A stretch of 54,181 nt of DNA from an uncultured SAR116 cluster alpha proteobacterium (GTDB lineage Bacteria > Pseudomonadota > Alphaproteobacteria > Puniceispirillales > Puniceispirillaceae), in NCBI GenBank assembly GCA_902625725.1, contig CACOCY010000014.1, positions 1 to 54,181 on the forward strand. The letters are read 5' to 3'. Shown here one piece after another: positions 16,974 through 26,065 of this stretch. Each line of letters begins with the position of its first letter. The stretch's first letter is position 1. The notes beneath the pieces were generated by a model that had not been told where the DNA came from, made no database searches, and worked only from the letters and a program-made list of their open reading frames with translations. The position numbers and the translations under genes are program-made.

Positions 16974-17915
16974 TCAAAATATTTCGTTCGATAATGCCCA
17001 GTGGTAAGTTGCACTTAAACCATCTATTAAATCTATTTTAGCTTTCCAACCTAGATAATTAATTTTGCTTACGTCTAATCTTTTGATCATAGTACCATCT
17101 GGTTTTTGATCATTGTAAATTATTTTACCTTTAAATCGAGTTATCTCTTTGACCGTTTTTGCAAAGTTTTTAATAGAGATATCTTCTCCTGTTCCAATAT
17201 TTATCGTTTGCATTTCTGAATAATTCTGAAGAAGAAATACAGCAGCTGATGCTAAGTCATCTACGTGCATAAATTCACGGCGTGGTTTTCCAGTTCCCCA
17301 AACTTCTACGCTCTTGCTGTTTTTTAACTTAGCTTCGTGAAATCTTCTCAAAAGAGCTGCAGGAACATGTGAAAGTTCAGGGTGAAAATTATCATTTGGA
17401 CCATACAGATTGGTAGGCATGGCAGATATAAAATCACAGCCATATTGTTTTCGAAATGCCTGACATAATTTTAAACCGGCAATCTTTGCAATTGCATACC
17501 ATTCATTTGATTTTTCGAGTTCCCCTGTAAGTAAATAATCTTCTTTAATAGGTTGCTTAGAAAATTTTGGATATATGCAAGAAGAACCCAAAAACAATAA
17601 TTTCTCGACGCCAATCTGGAAAGAAGTTTCTATTACATTATTTTGAATTTTTAGATTTTCTAAAAGAAATTCAACCGGATAAGAATTATTGGCGACGATT
17701 CCTCCTACTCGAGCTGCAGCTAAAATCACTACTTTTGGCTTTTTTTTAGACATCCATGCACTTACAGCATTCTTATCGGTTAAATCCAGCTCGGTTTTTT
17801 CTGCAATTAATATTTCTATTTCAAATTTTTTTAATTGTCGGCAAATTGCGGAACCAACCATTCCATTGTGCCCAGCTACAAAAATTGACTTATTATGTAA
17901 ATTAAAATCATCCAT
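16974..17915 (-). CDS. fcl: GDP-L-fucose synthase
   Basis: Bifunctional epimerase/reductase converting GDP-4-keto-6-deoxymannose to GDP-L-fucose with NADPH. The cofactor motif [14 protein letters not shown] is at about residues 15-28; family signatures are [15 protein letters not shown], the catalytic Ser region [21 protein letters not shown] (YxxxK) and [21 protein letters not shown]; the substrate loop [14 protein letters not shown] is present. At 313 residues it is full length. It overlaps the upstream gmd by eight bases and is followed by the broken GT2 gene, so the three formed one operon. It catalyses the last step of the GDP-fucose route encoded in this window. Confidence 0.95.
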   Translation of the reverse strand: MDDFNLHNKSIFVAGHNGMVGSAICRQLKKFEIEILIAEKTELDLTDKNAVSAWMSKKKPKVVILAAARVGGIVANNSYPVEFLLENLKIQNNVIETSFQIGVEKLLFLGSSCIYPKFSKQPIKEDYLLTGELEKSNEWYAIAKIAGLKLCQAFRKQYGCDFISAMPTNLYGPNDNFHPELSHVPAALLRRFHEAKLKNSKSVEVWGTGKPRREFMHVDDLASAAVFLLQNYSEMQTINIGTGEDISIKNFAKTVKEITRFKGKIIYNDQKPDGTMIKRLDVSKINYLGWKAKIDLIDGLSATYHWALSNEIF

Positions 17916-18951
17916 GTTTTTTTGCTAATTTGATGTCGGCCTCTACCATTTCATTCACAAGCGATTTAAAAGAGGTTGAGCTCTGCCACCCTAAGAGGCG
18001 TTTTGCCTTTGAGGCGTCTCCAAGTAAAAGCTCTACCTCTGTTGGTCTAAAGTATTTAGGATCAACGCAGACTAGCTCTCTACCCGTAGATGCATCTACA
18101 CCCTTTTCATCAACTCCCTCACCTTTCCAAGAGATTTCAATTCCAATATATTTAAATGAGAGCTCAATAAATTCTCGAACAGAATGTTTTTCTTCAGTGG
18201 CAAGCACGAAATCATCTGCTTCATTATGCTGCAAAATACGCCACATACCGTCCACATAATCTCTTGCATGTCCCCAATCCCTCTCTGCATTGAGATTTCC
18301 AAGAAACAACTTCTGTTGAACCCCAAGCGAAATTTTTGCAACTGCCATAGTAATTTTACGAGTAACAAATGTTTCTCCTCTTGTTGGTCCTTCATGATTA
18401 AACAAAATACCATTTGAGGCAAAAATACCATAGGCCTCACGATAGTTTACAGTAATCCAGTAAGCATAAAGTTTTGCGGCAGCGTAGGGACTTCTTGGAT
18501 AAAAAGGCGTGGTTTCACTTTGCGGGACTTCCTGAACCTTGCCGTATAATTCGGATGTTGAGGCTTGATAAAATTTTGTTTTTTGTTCTAATCCAAGTAT
18601 TCTTATCGCCTCTAAAAGTCTTAAAGTACCAACTGCATCAGAATTTGCTGTATATTCAGGAGTTTCAAAGCTCACCTGAACGTGACTCTGGGCAGCCAAA
18701 TTGTAGATTTCATCAGGTTTTACTTCTTGAATGACTCTAATCAGATTGGTTGCATCTGTTAAATCACCGTGATGAAGATAAAAATTTGTATCATCAAATT
18801 TTGGGTCTATATACAAGTGGTCCACTCGATGTGTGTTAATCAGAGAGGAACGCCGCTTAATTCCATGAACTTCGTATCCTTTGTCTAATAATAACTCAGA
18901 TAAAAAGGCCCCGTCCTGACCTGTCGCTCCAGTGATTAACGCCTTTTTCAT
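17908..18951 (-). CDS. gmd: GDP-mannose 4,6-dehydratase
   Basis: Converts GDP-D-mannose to GDP-4-keto-6-deoxy-D-mannose, first committed step to GDP-L-fucose, cytoplasmic. The NADP motif [14 protein letters not shown] starts at residue 8; [44 protein letters not shown] and [11 protein letters not shown] (YxxxK) are all GMD hallmarks. The C-terminal [17 protein letters not shown] is typical. I chose the ATG at 18951 (MKKALITG), which has AGGG eight bases upstream; an in-frame ATG at 18969 would add six residues. It is about 347 residues, normal for the family, and is the first gene of the operon gmd-fcl-GT2 remnant, divergent from phosphomannomutase across 264 bp. Confidence 0.95.
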   Translation of the reverse strand: MKKALITGATGQDGAFLSELLLDKGYEVHGIKRRSSLINTHRVDHLYIDPKFDDTNFYLHHGDLTDATNLIRVIQEVKPDEIYNLAAQSHVQVSFETPEYTANSDAVGTLRLLEAIRILGLEQKTKFYQASTSELYGKVQEVPQSETTPFYPRSPYAAAKLYAYWITVNYREAYGIFASNGILFNHEGPTRGETFVTRKITMAVAKISLGVQQKLFLGNLNAERDWGHARDYVDGMWRILQHNEADDFVLATEEKHSVREFIELSFKYIGIEISWKGEGVDEKGVDASTGRELVCVDPKYFRPTEVELLLGDASKAKRLLGWQSSTSFKSLVNEMVEADIKLAKKHG

Positions 18952-19215
18952 CAAACAAGCCCTACTCATCTATTTTTATGAAAATGATATTAAAATATTT
19001 TCAATTGATTGCCTAAATAATAGTTATCAAACCCCAGAATTTATTCTACATCCACTCTTAGATTAGCCGTGATTAATGCCCGCAGCAACCCTTCAGCCTC
19101 CTTATTTTAATGCCACTAATTTAGTCATCGATGAATAACAAGCATAACGCCCTTTAATATTCGCGATATTTAGGTTATCTAGCTAATTAAACTATTTGAT
19201 TTTTGGATGTTTTCT
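18952..19215. promoter_or_regulatory. Divergent intergenic region between gmd and phosphomannomutase
   Basis: About 260 bp separate the divergent starts of gmd and the phosphomannomutase gene, so both promoters should lie here. I see no tRNA, no small gene with coding character, no clear consensus promoter and no long hairpin. It is less AT-rich around 19070-19110 than the rest. Confidence 0.5.
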
Positions 19216-20583
19216 ATGAACGAATTAACCTGCTTTAAAGCTTATGATATCAGGGGCGAGCTTGGTGTTGATATAGATGTCAGTATTGCATACCGTATTG
19301 GACGTGCTGTAGCACAGCACTTCAATGCTAAGAGTATTGTTATTGGAAGGGATGCACGACAGTCATCTCCCGAATTTGCAGATGCCGTATCAAAAGGTAT
19401 TATGGACACTGGTGCGGATGTATTAGATATTGGTTTGGCCGGTACCGAAGAGATGTATTGGGCGGTAACAGAATTTAAGGCTGATGCAGGTATTATTGTC
19501 ACAGCATCTCATAATCCAATAAATTATAATGGCATGAAAATCGTTAAATCTTCCTCACAGCCTCTTGATGATGTGGCTGATTTTAATGTTATTAAAAAAT
19601 TAGCAGAGGACGAAGCTTGGGGTAAAAATGGCCACAAAGGAACACGCTCAGATATTGCTGCGAAAGCGCGTATAAAATACGTAAAACAAGTCGTAAGTTT
19701 CATTGAAACTTCAAAACTCAAACCACTAAAAATTGTAGTTAATTGCGGTAATGGCGCTGCAGGTCCAACGTTTGATGAGATTGCAAAGTCCCTACTTAAG
19801 GAAGATGCGCCCCTTGAATTTATTAGAGTACACCATGAACCAGATTATACGTTCCCAAATGGTATTCCAAATCCCCTTCTTGTTGAAAACCGGCCTGCAA
19901 CTGCAAATGCTGTTGTAACTGAAGGGGCTGACCTAGGCGTTGCTTTTGATGGTGATTTTGATAGATGCTTTTTCTTTGACGAGGCAGGCACTTTTATTGG
20001 AGGTGAATATGTGCTGAGCCTCCTTGCAACGAGCTTTTTAGATAAAAACCCTGGCTCAAATATTATCCATGACCCGCGTGTTATCTGGAACGTTCAAAAT
20101 ATCGTAACAAATAAGGGAGGAAAAGCCATACAGTCTAAAACAGGCCATGCATTTATCAAGCAGGCGATGAGACAGACAGAGGCCATCTATGGCGGGGAGA
20201 TGTCCGCCCATCATTATTTTAAGGATTTTGCTTACTGTGATAGCGGAATGGTGCCGTGGCTTTTAATTATAGAATTACTTTCAAAAACCGGTATGCCGTT
20301 GAGCAAACTAGTAAAAGAACAATTTGAGGCCTTCCCGAGCAGTGGGGAAAATAACTTCACCGTTGAGGATGCGGATGCTGCTATCGAAACAGTCTTGCAA
20401 AAATATAAGCCAGATGCGCTATCTATCGACGAAACAGACGGTGTGAGTCTTGCCTTTGATAATTGGCGTTTTAATCTGCGAAAATCCAATAATGAGCCAC
20501 TGGTGCGCCTTAATATAGAAACACGAGGTAATGCGGTTGATATAAACCAAAAGCTCCATGATATTAAACGCTTAATTTCTTAA
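19216..20583 (+). CDS. manB: Phosphomannomutase/phosphoglucomutase
   Basis: Alpha-D-phosphohexomutase interconverting mannose-6-P and mannose-1-P, supplying the guanylyltransferase encoded nearby. The N-terminal CFKAYDIRGELG, the phosphoserine loop TASHNPINYNGMKIVK (active Ser near residue 98), the Mg-binding DGDFDRCFF (about 244-252), and the sugar-binding GGEMSAHHYFKDF are all present, followed by the C-terminal domain with RLNIETRGN. At 455 residues it matches CpsG/ManB. I chose the ATG at 19216 with GGA eight bases upstream; another in-frame ATG at 19207 lacks a spaced ribosome binding site. It is the only + strand gene between 16346 and 29734 and converges with cysNC. GC content looks higher than in the glycosyltransferase blocks. 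Confidence 0.93.
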   Translation: MNELTCFKAYDIRGELGVDIDVSIAYRIGRAVAQHFNAKSIVIGRDARQSSPEFADAVSKGIMDTGADVLDIGLAGTEEMYWAVTEFKADAGIIVTASHNPINYNGMKIVKSSSQPLDDVADFNVIKKLAEDEAWGKNGHKGTRSDIAAKARIKYVKQVVSFIETSKLKPLKIVVNCGNGAAGPTFDEIAKSLLKEDAPLEFIRVHHEPDYTFPNGIPNPLLVENRPATANAVVTEGADLGVAFDGDFDRCFFFDEAGTFIGGEYVLSLLATSFLDKNPGSNIIHDPRVIWNVQNIVTNKGGKAIQSKTGHAFIKQAMRQTEAIYGGEMSAHHYFKDFAYCDSGMVPWLLIIELLSKTGMPLSKLVKEQFEAFPSSGENNFTVEDADAAIETVLQKYKPDALSIDETDGVSLAFDNWRFNLRKSNNEPLVRLNIETRGNAVDINQKLHDIKRLIS

Positions 20584-20592
20584 AAAACCCGC

Positions 20593-22488
20593 TTAAGAGT
20601 AACCATTATCGACTAGATAGGAAATAATTTGCTCTGCGCATTCCTTGGCTGAGTATTTTTCTGTATCAACAATGATTTCAGGGGTTCTTGGCTCCTCATA
20701 GGGACTATCAATACCTGTAAAATTCTTAAGCTGGCCTGAGCGCGCTTTTACATATAGCCCTTTAACGTCCCTTCTTTCAGCTTCAGCAAGGGAGGTCTTA
20801 ACAAAAATTTCAATAAACTCGCCCTCTCCCATAGCTTGTCTTGCGCTGTCACGCTCTGAGGCAAATGGTGAGATAAAGGAGACAAGTGTTATAAGGCCCG
20901 CCTCGACCATCAGCTTACTTACCTCAGTAACGCGCCTAATATTCTCTACCCTATCCTGGTCGGTAAAGCCAAGGTCCCTATTAAGGCCATGACGTACATT
21001 ATCACCGTCCAGAAGCATGGTGTGCCTCAAATTAGCGTGAAGCTTTTTTTCAACAATATTAGCAATGGTGGATTTGCCTGAGCCTGATAAACCAGTAAAC
21101 CACAACACGCATGGTGTTTGAGATTTTGCCTCTGAGCGAGCTGTTTTATTTATCTCAAGTGCCTGCCAGTGAATGTTGGATGCGCGCCTTAAGGCATATC
21201 GAATGAGACCTGCGCCGACGGTGGAATTACTCTCTCGGTCAATTAGAATAAAGGAGCCGGTAGTTCTATTTTCCTCATATGGATCAAAGACGATATTGCG
21301 GTCCAGAGATATGTTACATGAGCCAATATCATTAAGCTCGAGTACATCAGCTGGAAGCCGCTCATAATTATTGACATTAATTTTATAGCGAGGCTTTGCA
21401 ATCGTGACGTTGGCTGTGCCTCCCTCGATTTTTAATATGTAGGAGCGACCAGGTATCATCTCCTGCTCATGCATCCAGATAATATTAACCCTGAACTGGT
21501 CTGATAGCTCTGCCGGCGCTCCTGCCTCAACAATCATATCCCCTCGTGAAGCATCAACCTCATCTTTTAGCGTGACTGCAACGGATGCGCCCTCTTCGGC
21601 ATTGTCCAACACACCATCCATTGATGTAATTTCTTCAATGACTGTCTCAACCCCAGATGGAAGTATCTTAACCCTATTATCAGGCGCAACTACTCCTGAG
21701 ACTATCCTTCCTGCATATCCCCGATAATCTAAATTCGGGCGCAAAACATATTGAATGGGAAGGCGAAGTAGTCCCTTGCCCATTTTTGCGTTTTCAACAG
21801 ACTCAAGCCAGTCTATGAGAGTTGGACCCTGATACCAGGGCGTATTCTTTGAAAGCTTAATTATATTATCACCCTTTAACGCGGAAAGGGGAATAGCTTG
21901 CACGTGGTCGAACTTCAAATGCTCTTTTTGAATTACATAAAAATCAGCTGAAATCTGATTAAATACCTCCTCACTATAATCAACTAAATCCAGTTTATTG
22001 ACGGCCAAAACAATCTGCTTAATACCTAGAAGAGAGCTTATAAACGCATGCCGCCGCGTTTGCTCTAATATGCCCTTGCGTGCATCAATCATCACAATAG
22101 CAAGGGATGCCGTCGAGGCTCCTGTTGCCATGTTGCGGGTATATTGCTGGTGGCCTGGAGTATCTGCTACAATAAATTTGCGTTTATCGGTTGTAAAAAA
22201 ACGATAGGCAACATCAATGGTTATGCCCTGCTCTCGTTCTGCAGCAAGGCCATCCACCAAAAGTGCAAAATCGATTTCATCGCCTTGCGTTCCAAATTTA
22301 GAGGAATCTTTCTGCAGCGCTGATAGCTGGTCATCAAAAATCATCTTTGACTCATATAAGAGCCTTCCAATGAGGGTAGATTTGCCATCATCTACAGAGC
22401 CACAAGTTATAAAGCGGAGCGTGTCTTTAGCTGCCTGATTTGCAATGTAGGCATTTATATCGGAGGAGATGAGGTCTTTTTCTGACAT
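20593..22488 (-). CDS. cysNC: Bifunctional sulfate adenylyltransferase subunit 1 / APS kinase
   Basis: Fusion of the GTPase subunit of ATP sulfurylase (CysN) with APS kinase (CysC). Together with CysD it makes APS and phosphorylates it to PAPS, the universal sulfuryl donor. The N-terminal EF-Tu-like domain has GSVDDGKSTLIGRLL (about residues 30-44), DTPGHQQYTRNM and NKLDLVDY. The C-terminal kinase begins near residue 455 with WFTGLSGSGKSTIAN and has LDGDNVRHGLNRDLGF and FISPFASERDSAR. At 631 residues it is a full fusion, common in alphaproteobacteria. The start directly abuts the cysD stop. Convergent with phosphomannomutase, 9 bp apart. No PAPS reductase gene is nearby, which fits a sulfation role rather than cysteine synthesis. 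Confidence 0.95.
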   Translation of the reverse strand: MSEKDLISSDINAYIANQAAKDTLRFITCGSVDDGKSTLIGRLLYESKMIFDDQLSALQKDSSKFGTQGDEIDFALLVDGLAAEREQGITIDVAYRFFTTDKRKFIVADTPGHQQYTRNMATGASTASLAIVMIDARKGILEQTRRHAFISSLLGIKQIVLAVNKLDLVDYSEEVFNQISADFYVIQKEHLKFDHVQAIPLSALKGDNIIKLSKNTPWYQGPTLIDWLESVENAKMGKGLLRLPIQYVLRPNLDYRGYAGRIVSGVVAPDNRVKILPSGVETVIEEITSMDGVLDNAEEGASVAVTLKDEVDASRGDMIVEAGAPAELSDQFRVNIIWMHEQEMIPGRSYILKIEGGTANVTIAKPRYKINVNNYERLPADVLELNDIGSCNISLDRNIVFDPYEENRTTGSFILIDRESNSTVGAGLIRYALRRASNIHWQALEINKTARSEAKSQTPCVLWFTGLSGSGKSTIANIVEKKLHANLRHTMLLDGDNVRHGLNRDLGFTDQDRVENIRRVTEVSKLMVEAGLITLVSFISPFASERDSARQAMGEGEFIEIFVKTSLAEAERRDVKGLYVKARSGQLKNFTGIDSPYEEPRTPEIIVDTEKYSAKECAEQIISYLVDNGYS

Positions 22489-23379
22489 TTAAAAATACCC
22501 CTCCTGCTTCTTCTGCTCCATCGAAGCGCCGGCATCACTATCAATCACACGGCCCTGACGCTCAGAGGTGGTTGAAAGTAGCATCTCCTGAACAATCTCT
22601 GGAAGGGTTGTTGCATTTGAACGAACTGCCCCCGTTAGTGGATAGCAGCCAAGCGTTCTAAAGCGCACCATCTCGTGCTTTATCTCAGATTTGTCCTTAA
22701 TGGGCATCCTCTCATCGTCTACCATAATGAGCGTTCCATCACGCTCAACAACGGGGCGCTTTTTTGCTAAATATAAATCAGGAATGGGGATGTTTTCTGA
22801 TAGGATATACTGCCAGATATCAAGCTCTGTCCAATTTGATAATGGAAAAACGCGTATAGTCTCATCTGGTTTCTTGCGGGTATTATATAAAGACCAAATC
22901 TCAGGTCGCTGATTTTTTGGGTCCCATCGATGCTCTGCAGTTCTAAAGGAAAATATCCGCTCCTTAGCGCGAGATTTCTCCTCGTCCCTTCTAGCACCAC
23001 CAAAGGCGATATCAAATTGATGGTGATCAAGTGCCTGCTTCAGAGCAACTGTTTTCATAATATCCGTATGCATGGCGGAACCATGGTCAAACGGGTTTAT
23101 GCCTCGCTTAATCCCATCAGGGTTCGTATGAACGAGCAGCTCAAAGCCTAAATCAGCCATCATCTTATCTCTGAAGGCAATCATCTCCTTGAATTTCCAC
23201 TTAGTGTCCACATGCAAAAATTTAAAAGGAGGTTTGCCTGGATAAAAAGCTTTGCGGGCAAGGTGAAGCATCACAGCGCTATCTTTACCAACGGAGTATA
23301 AAAATACAGGATTTTCAGCCTCTGCTGCTACTTCACGAAAAATGTGAATTGCTTCTGCTTCTAAATTAAAATTTGCCAA
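22489..23379 (-). CDS. cysD: Sulfate adenylyltransferase subunit 2
   Basis: Catalytic ATP pyrophosphatase-type subunit of ATP sulfurylase, forming APS from ATP and sulfate with CysN. The PP-loop is [18 protein letters not shown] (about residues 28-45); further hallmarks are [34 protein letters not shown], and the C-terminal [16 protein letters not shown]. The start codon is TTG at 23379 (an in-frame stop lies just upstream), with AGG about ten bases before it; the encoded [16 protein letters not shown] aligns with the usual CysD beginning. At 296 residues it is full length. It is immediately followed by cysNC with no gap. A 215-bp gap with nothing recognisable separates it from the guanylyltransferase gene upstream. 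Confidence 0.95.
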   Translation of the reverse strand: MANFNLEAEAIHIFREVAAEAENPVFLYSVGKDSAVMLHLARKAFYPGKPPFKFLHVDTKWKFKEMIAFRDKMMADLGFELLVHTNPDGIKRGINPFDHGSAMHTDIMKTVALKQALDHHQFDIAFGGARRDEEKSRAKERIFSFRTAEHRWDPKNQRPEIWSLYNTRKKPDETIRVFPLSNWTELDIWQYILSENIPIPDLYLAKKRPVVERDGTLIMVDDERMPIKDKSEIKHEMVRFRTLGCYPLTGAVRSNATTLPEIVQEMLLSTTSERQGRVIDSDAGASMEQKKQEGYF

Positions 23380-23594
23380 TGGATTTCAACCTGTTTAAAA
23401 CTTATCTAAACACATCTTGTTCGTAGCAAAAATTACCAGAAATCACGAGAAAAATCGAATGAAAGACAAACTTTTTGTTTTTGTATAATTACTAACTTAG
23501 TTAAGGTATTTGCAGAAATTATAACTTATGTTTTTTGCGGAGTCTTAGAATTTTTGACCGCTAATGTGAGCTTCATGACAATTCTAATTAAAGG

Positions 23595-24998
23595 TTAGCG
23601 ATTATACGGGTCTGACACACGCACAATATCATCCTCACCAAAGTAGCTCCCCATTTGTATTTCAATTACAATTACATCTTCGTCTGTATCATTGCCAAGC
23701 GCATGCTGAGCTCCAAGTGGAATGTCTATCGATTGACCAGGCTCCAAATATAGCCTCTCTTTTTCTAATTGCACGGTTGCTTTGCCTTGTACAACCACCC
23801 AGTGCTCTGAGCGCTTATGATGATATTGAAGCGATAAATGTTGGCCTGAATTTACCGTTAATCTCTTTACCTTGCATATTGCGCTATCAAGTAAGTTTTC
23901 AAACATGCCCCATGGGCGATATTCAAAGCTGTGCTCTCTTGCGGCAGGTATATTGAGCGCCTTTAGCATTTCCAGGGCGTCTTTTACTTTTTCTGATTTA
24001 CCTTTTTGAACAACAAGCGTTGCATTATCATCATCCACAATAATGAGGTCTTCCACACCCACTGCAGCAATTGTTCTTGATGATGATTGAATGAAGGTAT
24101 TCTTGGTATCAATCTGAATGCTGTTATCTGGTGAGGAACTGTTTGTCTTATCTGCCTCCAACAATTTTGACAAACTATCCCAGCTTCCAACATCACTCCA
24201 ATGACCCTCAAATGGGACCATTGCGATATTAGCTTCCTTTTCTAAGATGGCGTAGTCAACCGATATAGAAGGGATTTTGTCTAAATGCGTTTTGCGAAGC
24301 GTAATTTCATCGTTGTTAATATCTTTATTTTCCCAGCAAGTGACTGCTGCTTTATATAATTCTGGCTGATGCTGCGTGAAGCTCTTAATACATTTCTGCG
24401 CACTAACAACAAATATTCCAGAGTTCCAGTAGTAATTACCCTCAGCCAAATAGCTATTGGCTGTTTTTAAATCTGGCTTCTCTGTAAAACTAACAACTGC
24501 CCTTTTCTCACCTTTACCAATAGCTTGTATATATCCATATCCCGTTTGCGGCTCAGTGGGCTTAATTCCAAAGGTTACCCAGCAGTCCTCAGAAGCAGCG
24601 ATTTTAGAGGCAGTTTGAATGATTTGATTGAACGCACTGCTATCCTCTATCCAATGGTCTGCAGGCATAATTACCAATAAATCATCTTCAGTAGCATTTA
24701 GGGCAGCCATTAAAATAGCGGGCGCTGTATTCCTGCCTACTTCCTCAAGAATATAAGATGCCCCTCTTCCCAGCTTTTTTAATTCCCTTCGGCATAAAAA
24801 ATTATGTGCCTTATTACTTACAATTATAATTTGTGTGTTTTGAGTGGTATTTAACCTATTTACAGTATTACCAAAAAGTGTGGTTTCTTTTTGGAATTCT
24901 ATAAATTGCTTTGGAAGGGATGCCCTGCTAGAAGGCCACAAACGGGAGCCAGACCCCCCAGATAAAATTACAACAGTCAATGCACTACTGGTTTCCAT
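23595..24998 (-). CDS. manC: Mannose-1-phosphate guanylyltransferase / mannose-6-phosphate isomerase
   Basis: Bifunctional enzyme: the C-terminal cupin isomerises fructose-6-P to mannose-6-P and the N-terminal nucleotidyltransferase makes GDP-mannose from mannose-1-P. Visible are the pyrophosphorylase signature LSGGSGSRLWPSSRASLPKQ, MPADHWIED, the FTEKPDL segment and YWNSGIFVVSA in the first 350 residues. In the type II PMI domain are YRPWGMFENL, LQYHHKRSEHWVVVQG with metal-binding His, IPLGAQHALGN and EIQMGSYFGEDDIVR. At 467 residues it is full length. The ATG at 24998 is preferred over the adjacent in-frame TTG at 25001. With phosphomannomutase, gmd and fcl it completes GDP-fucose synthesis from fructose-6-P. 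Confidence 0.95.
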   Translation of the reverse strand: METSSALTVVILSGGSGSRLWPSSRASLPKQFIEFQKETTLFGNTVNRLNTTQNTQIIIVSNKAHNFLCRRELKKLGRGASYILEEVGRNTAPAILMAALNATEDDLLVIMPADHWIEDSSAFNQIIQTASKIAASEDCWVTFGIKPTEPQTGYGYIQAIGKGEKRAVVSFTEKPDLKTANSYLAEGNYYWNSGIFVVSAQKCIKSFTQHQPELYKAAVTCWENKDINNDEITLRKTHLDKIPSISVDYAILEKEANIAMVPFEGHWSDVGSWDSLSKLLEADKTNSSSPDNSIQIDTKNTFIQSSSRTIAAVGVEDLIIVDDDNATLVVQKGKSEKVKDALEMLKALNIPAAREHSFEYRPWGMFENLLDSAICKVKRLTVNSGQHLSLQYHHKRSEHWVVVQGKATVQLEKERLYLEPGQSIDIPLGAQHALGNDTDEDVIVIEIQMGSYFGEDDIVRVSDPYNR

Positions 24999-25062
24999 CA
25001 ATACCTACTTCCCTTACATTTCTTTGTCTATCTAAATAATTTTAAACTTAAAATCAGGTAAA

Positions 25063-25917
25063 TTAAAGTTTGGTGTTGCTGAAGCAATGCAGTTTATTGA
25101 TCCATTCCCAAATTTTTTTATCTTCTGCACAGTACTTATCCTCAAAATCCTTTAAAATCTGTAGTTCCTTTTGAGAACATTCAGTGTAAACAGACGTATT
25201 AGCCATAAATAGCGGGACATGGGGTAAATTAAATAATTCTTCTAAATATTTAATAAATTCATTTAACTTATCTTGTACACCAAATATGCACTCAATTTCA
25301 GAAATTAATTTCTGAAATTCTTCAAAACTGGTCAATTCACCGAATGTTCTTAATTGAGGATTCTTGTGATAAATAGAAAATTTATTTTCAGTTTTTAGAG
25401 TTTCTTCTAGACTAACACCCGTAAAAAGAGGGTGTTCTGGTCTTTTGCTCACATAATTAAAATGAGAATAAATTTGTCTGTAGGGCTCCCTAAATATTGA
25501 ACAATGAACAAATTTTTGAGTGTATTTTTCTTTTTGTATGGCATCAACGTATTCGTTCAAAAATTCGAAGTGTCCACCGTAAATTCTAAATTTTTGAATT
25601 TGATCTTGGTTTAATGGAAATCCTCCATATTTGCCGTGGTTTAACCAAAATAGTGCATTTTTAAATTGCATCTGGAACCAATGTCTCATTGCAGTTCCAG
25701 CTGTTTTAGGTATGTGGTAAAAAATTATATTAATTTCTCCAAGATTTTTTCTAATTTCTTCACTCAATTGAACGTCATAAAATTCTGGAGAATTAAGGAG
25801 CCTCTCTACCAGCTTTTCTTCGTTTTCTAATTTAGTGTATCGAATAACGTCAGAGTCAGCAGGCCTTACAGAAAAAATCAATTCATAGCACTCTATTATT
25901 TTATTCTCTTGCAACAT
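25063..25917 (-). CDS. Putative PAPS-dependent sulfotransferase with extra N-terminal module
   Basis: Cytoplasmic sulfotransferase-like protein, 284 residues. The 5'-phosphosulfate-binding loop is IIFYHIPKTAGTAMRHWF (about residues 70-87), and the 3'-phosphate-binding strand/helix is CSIFREPYRQIYSHFNYV (about residues 160-177), the arrangement of Sulfotransfer_2-type glycan sulfotransferases. Residues 5-46 (ECYELIFSVRP ... LLNSPEF) precede the catalytic domain and resemble a short DUF4214-like helical module with its YxxxxxRxP and NSPEF ends; this is inference. PAPS would be made by CysD/CysNC encoded 1.7 kb away on the same strand. It lies between manC and the double glycosyltransferase; substrates are presumably sugars of the glycan made here. 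Confidence 0.78.
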   Translation of the reverse strand: MLQENKIIECYELIFSVRPADSDVIRYTKLENEEKLVERLLNSPEFYDVQLSEEIRKNLGEINIIFYHIPKTAGTAMRHWFQMQFKNALFWLNHGKYGGFPLNQDQIQKFRIYGGHFEFLNEYVDAIQKEKYTQKFVHCSIFREPYRQIYSHFNYVSKRPEHPLFTGVSLEETLKTENKFSIYHKNPQLRTFGELTSFEEFQKLISEIECIFGVQDKLNEFIKYLEELFNLPHVPLFMANTSVYTECSQKELQILKDFEDKYCAEDKKIWEWINKLHCFSNTKL

Positions 25918-26065
25918 TTTTTCCTTCCAAAATTATCTTTAAAAGAACTTAAACAATTTAATTTATTGTGTTGTGCAAATGCCTTAGTCCTTGTGCCTTA
26001 CATTATTATTTAAATTTGATGTAAAACTAATTCCTTACATTTTTCAAAATGACTAAAATTTATTC

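Noticed and set aside
18970-19206. tRNA or small RNA in the gmd-manB gap
   Set aside because: No cloverleaf arms, no TTC-loop consensus and no strong hairpin could be found by eye in this gap.
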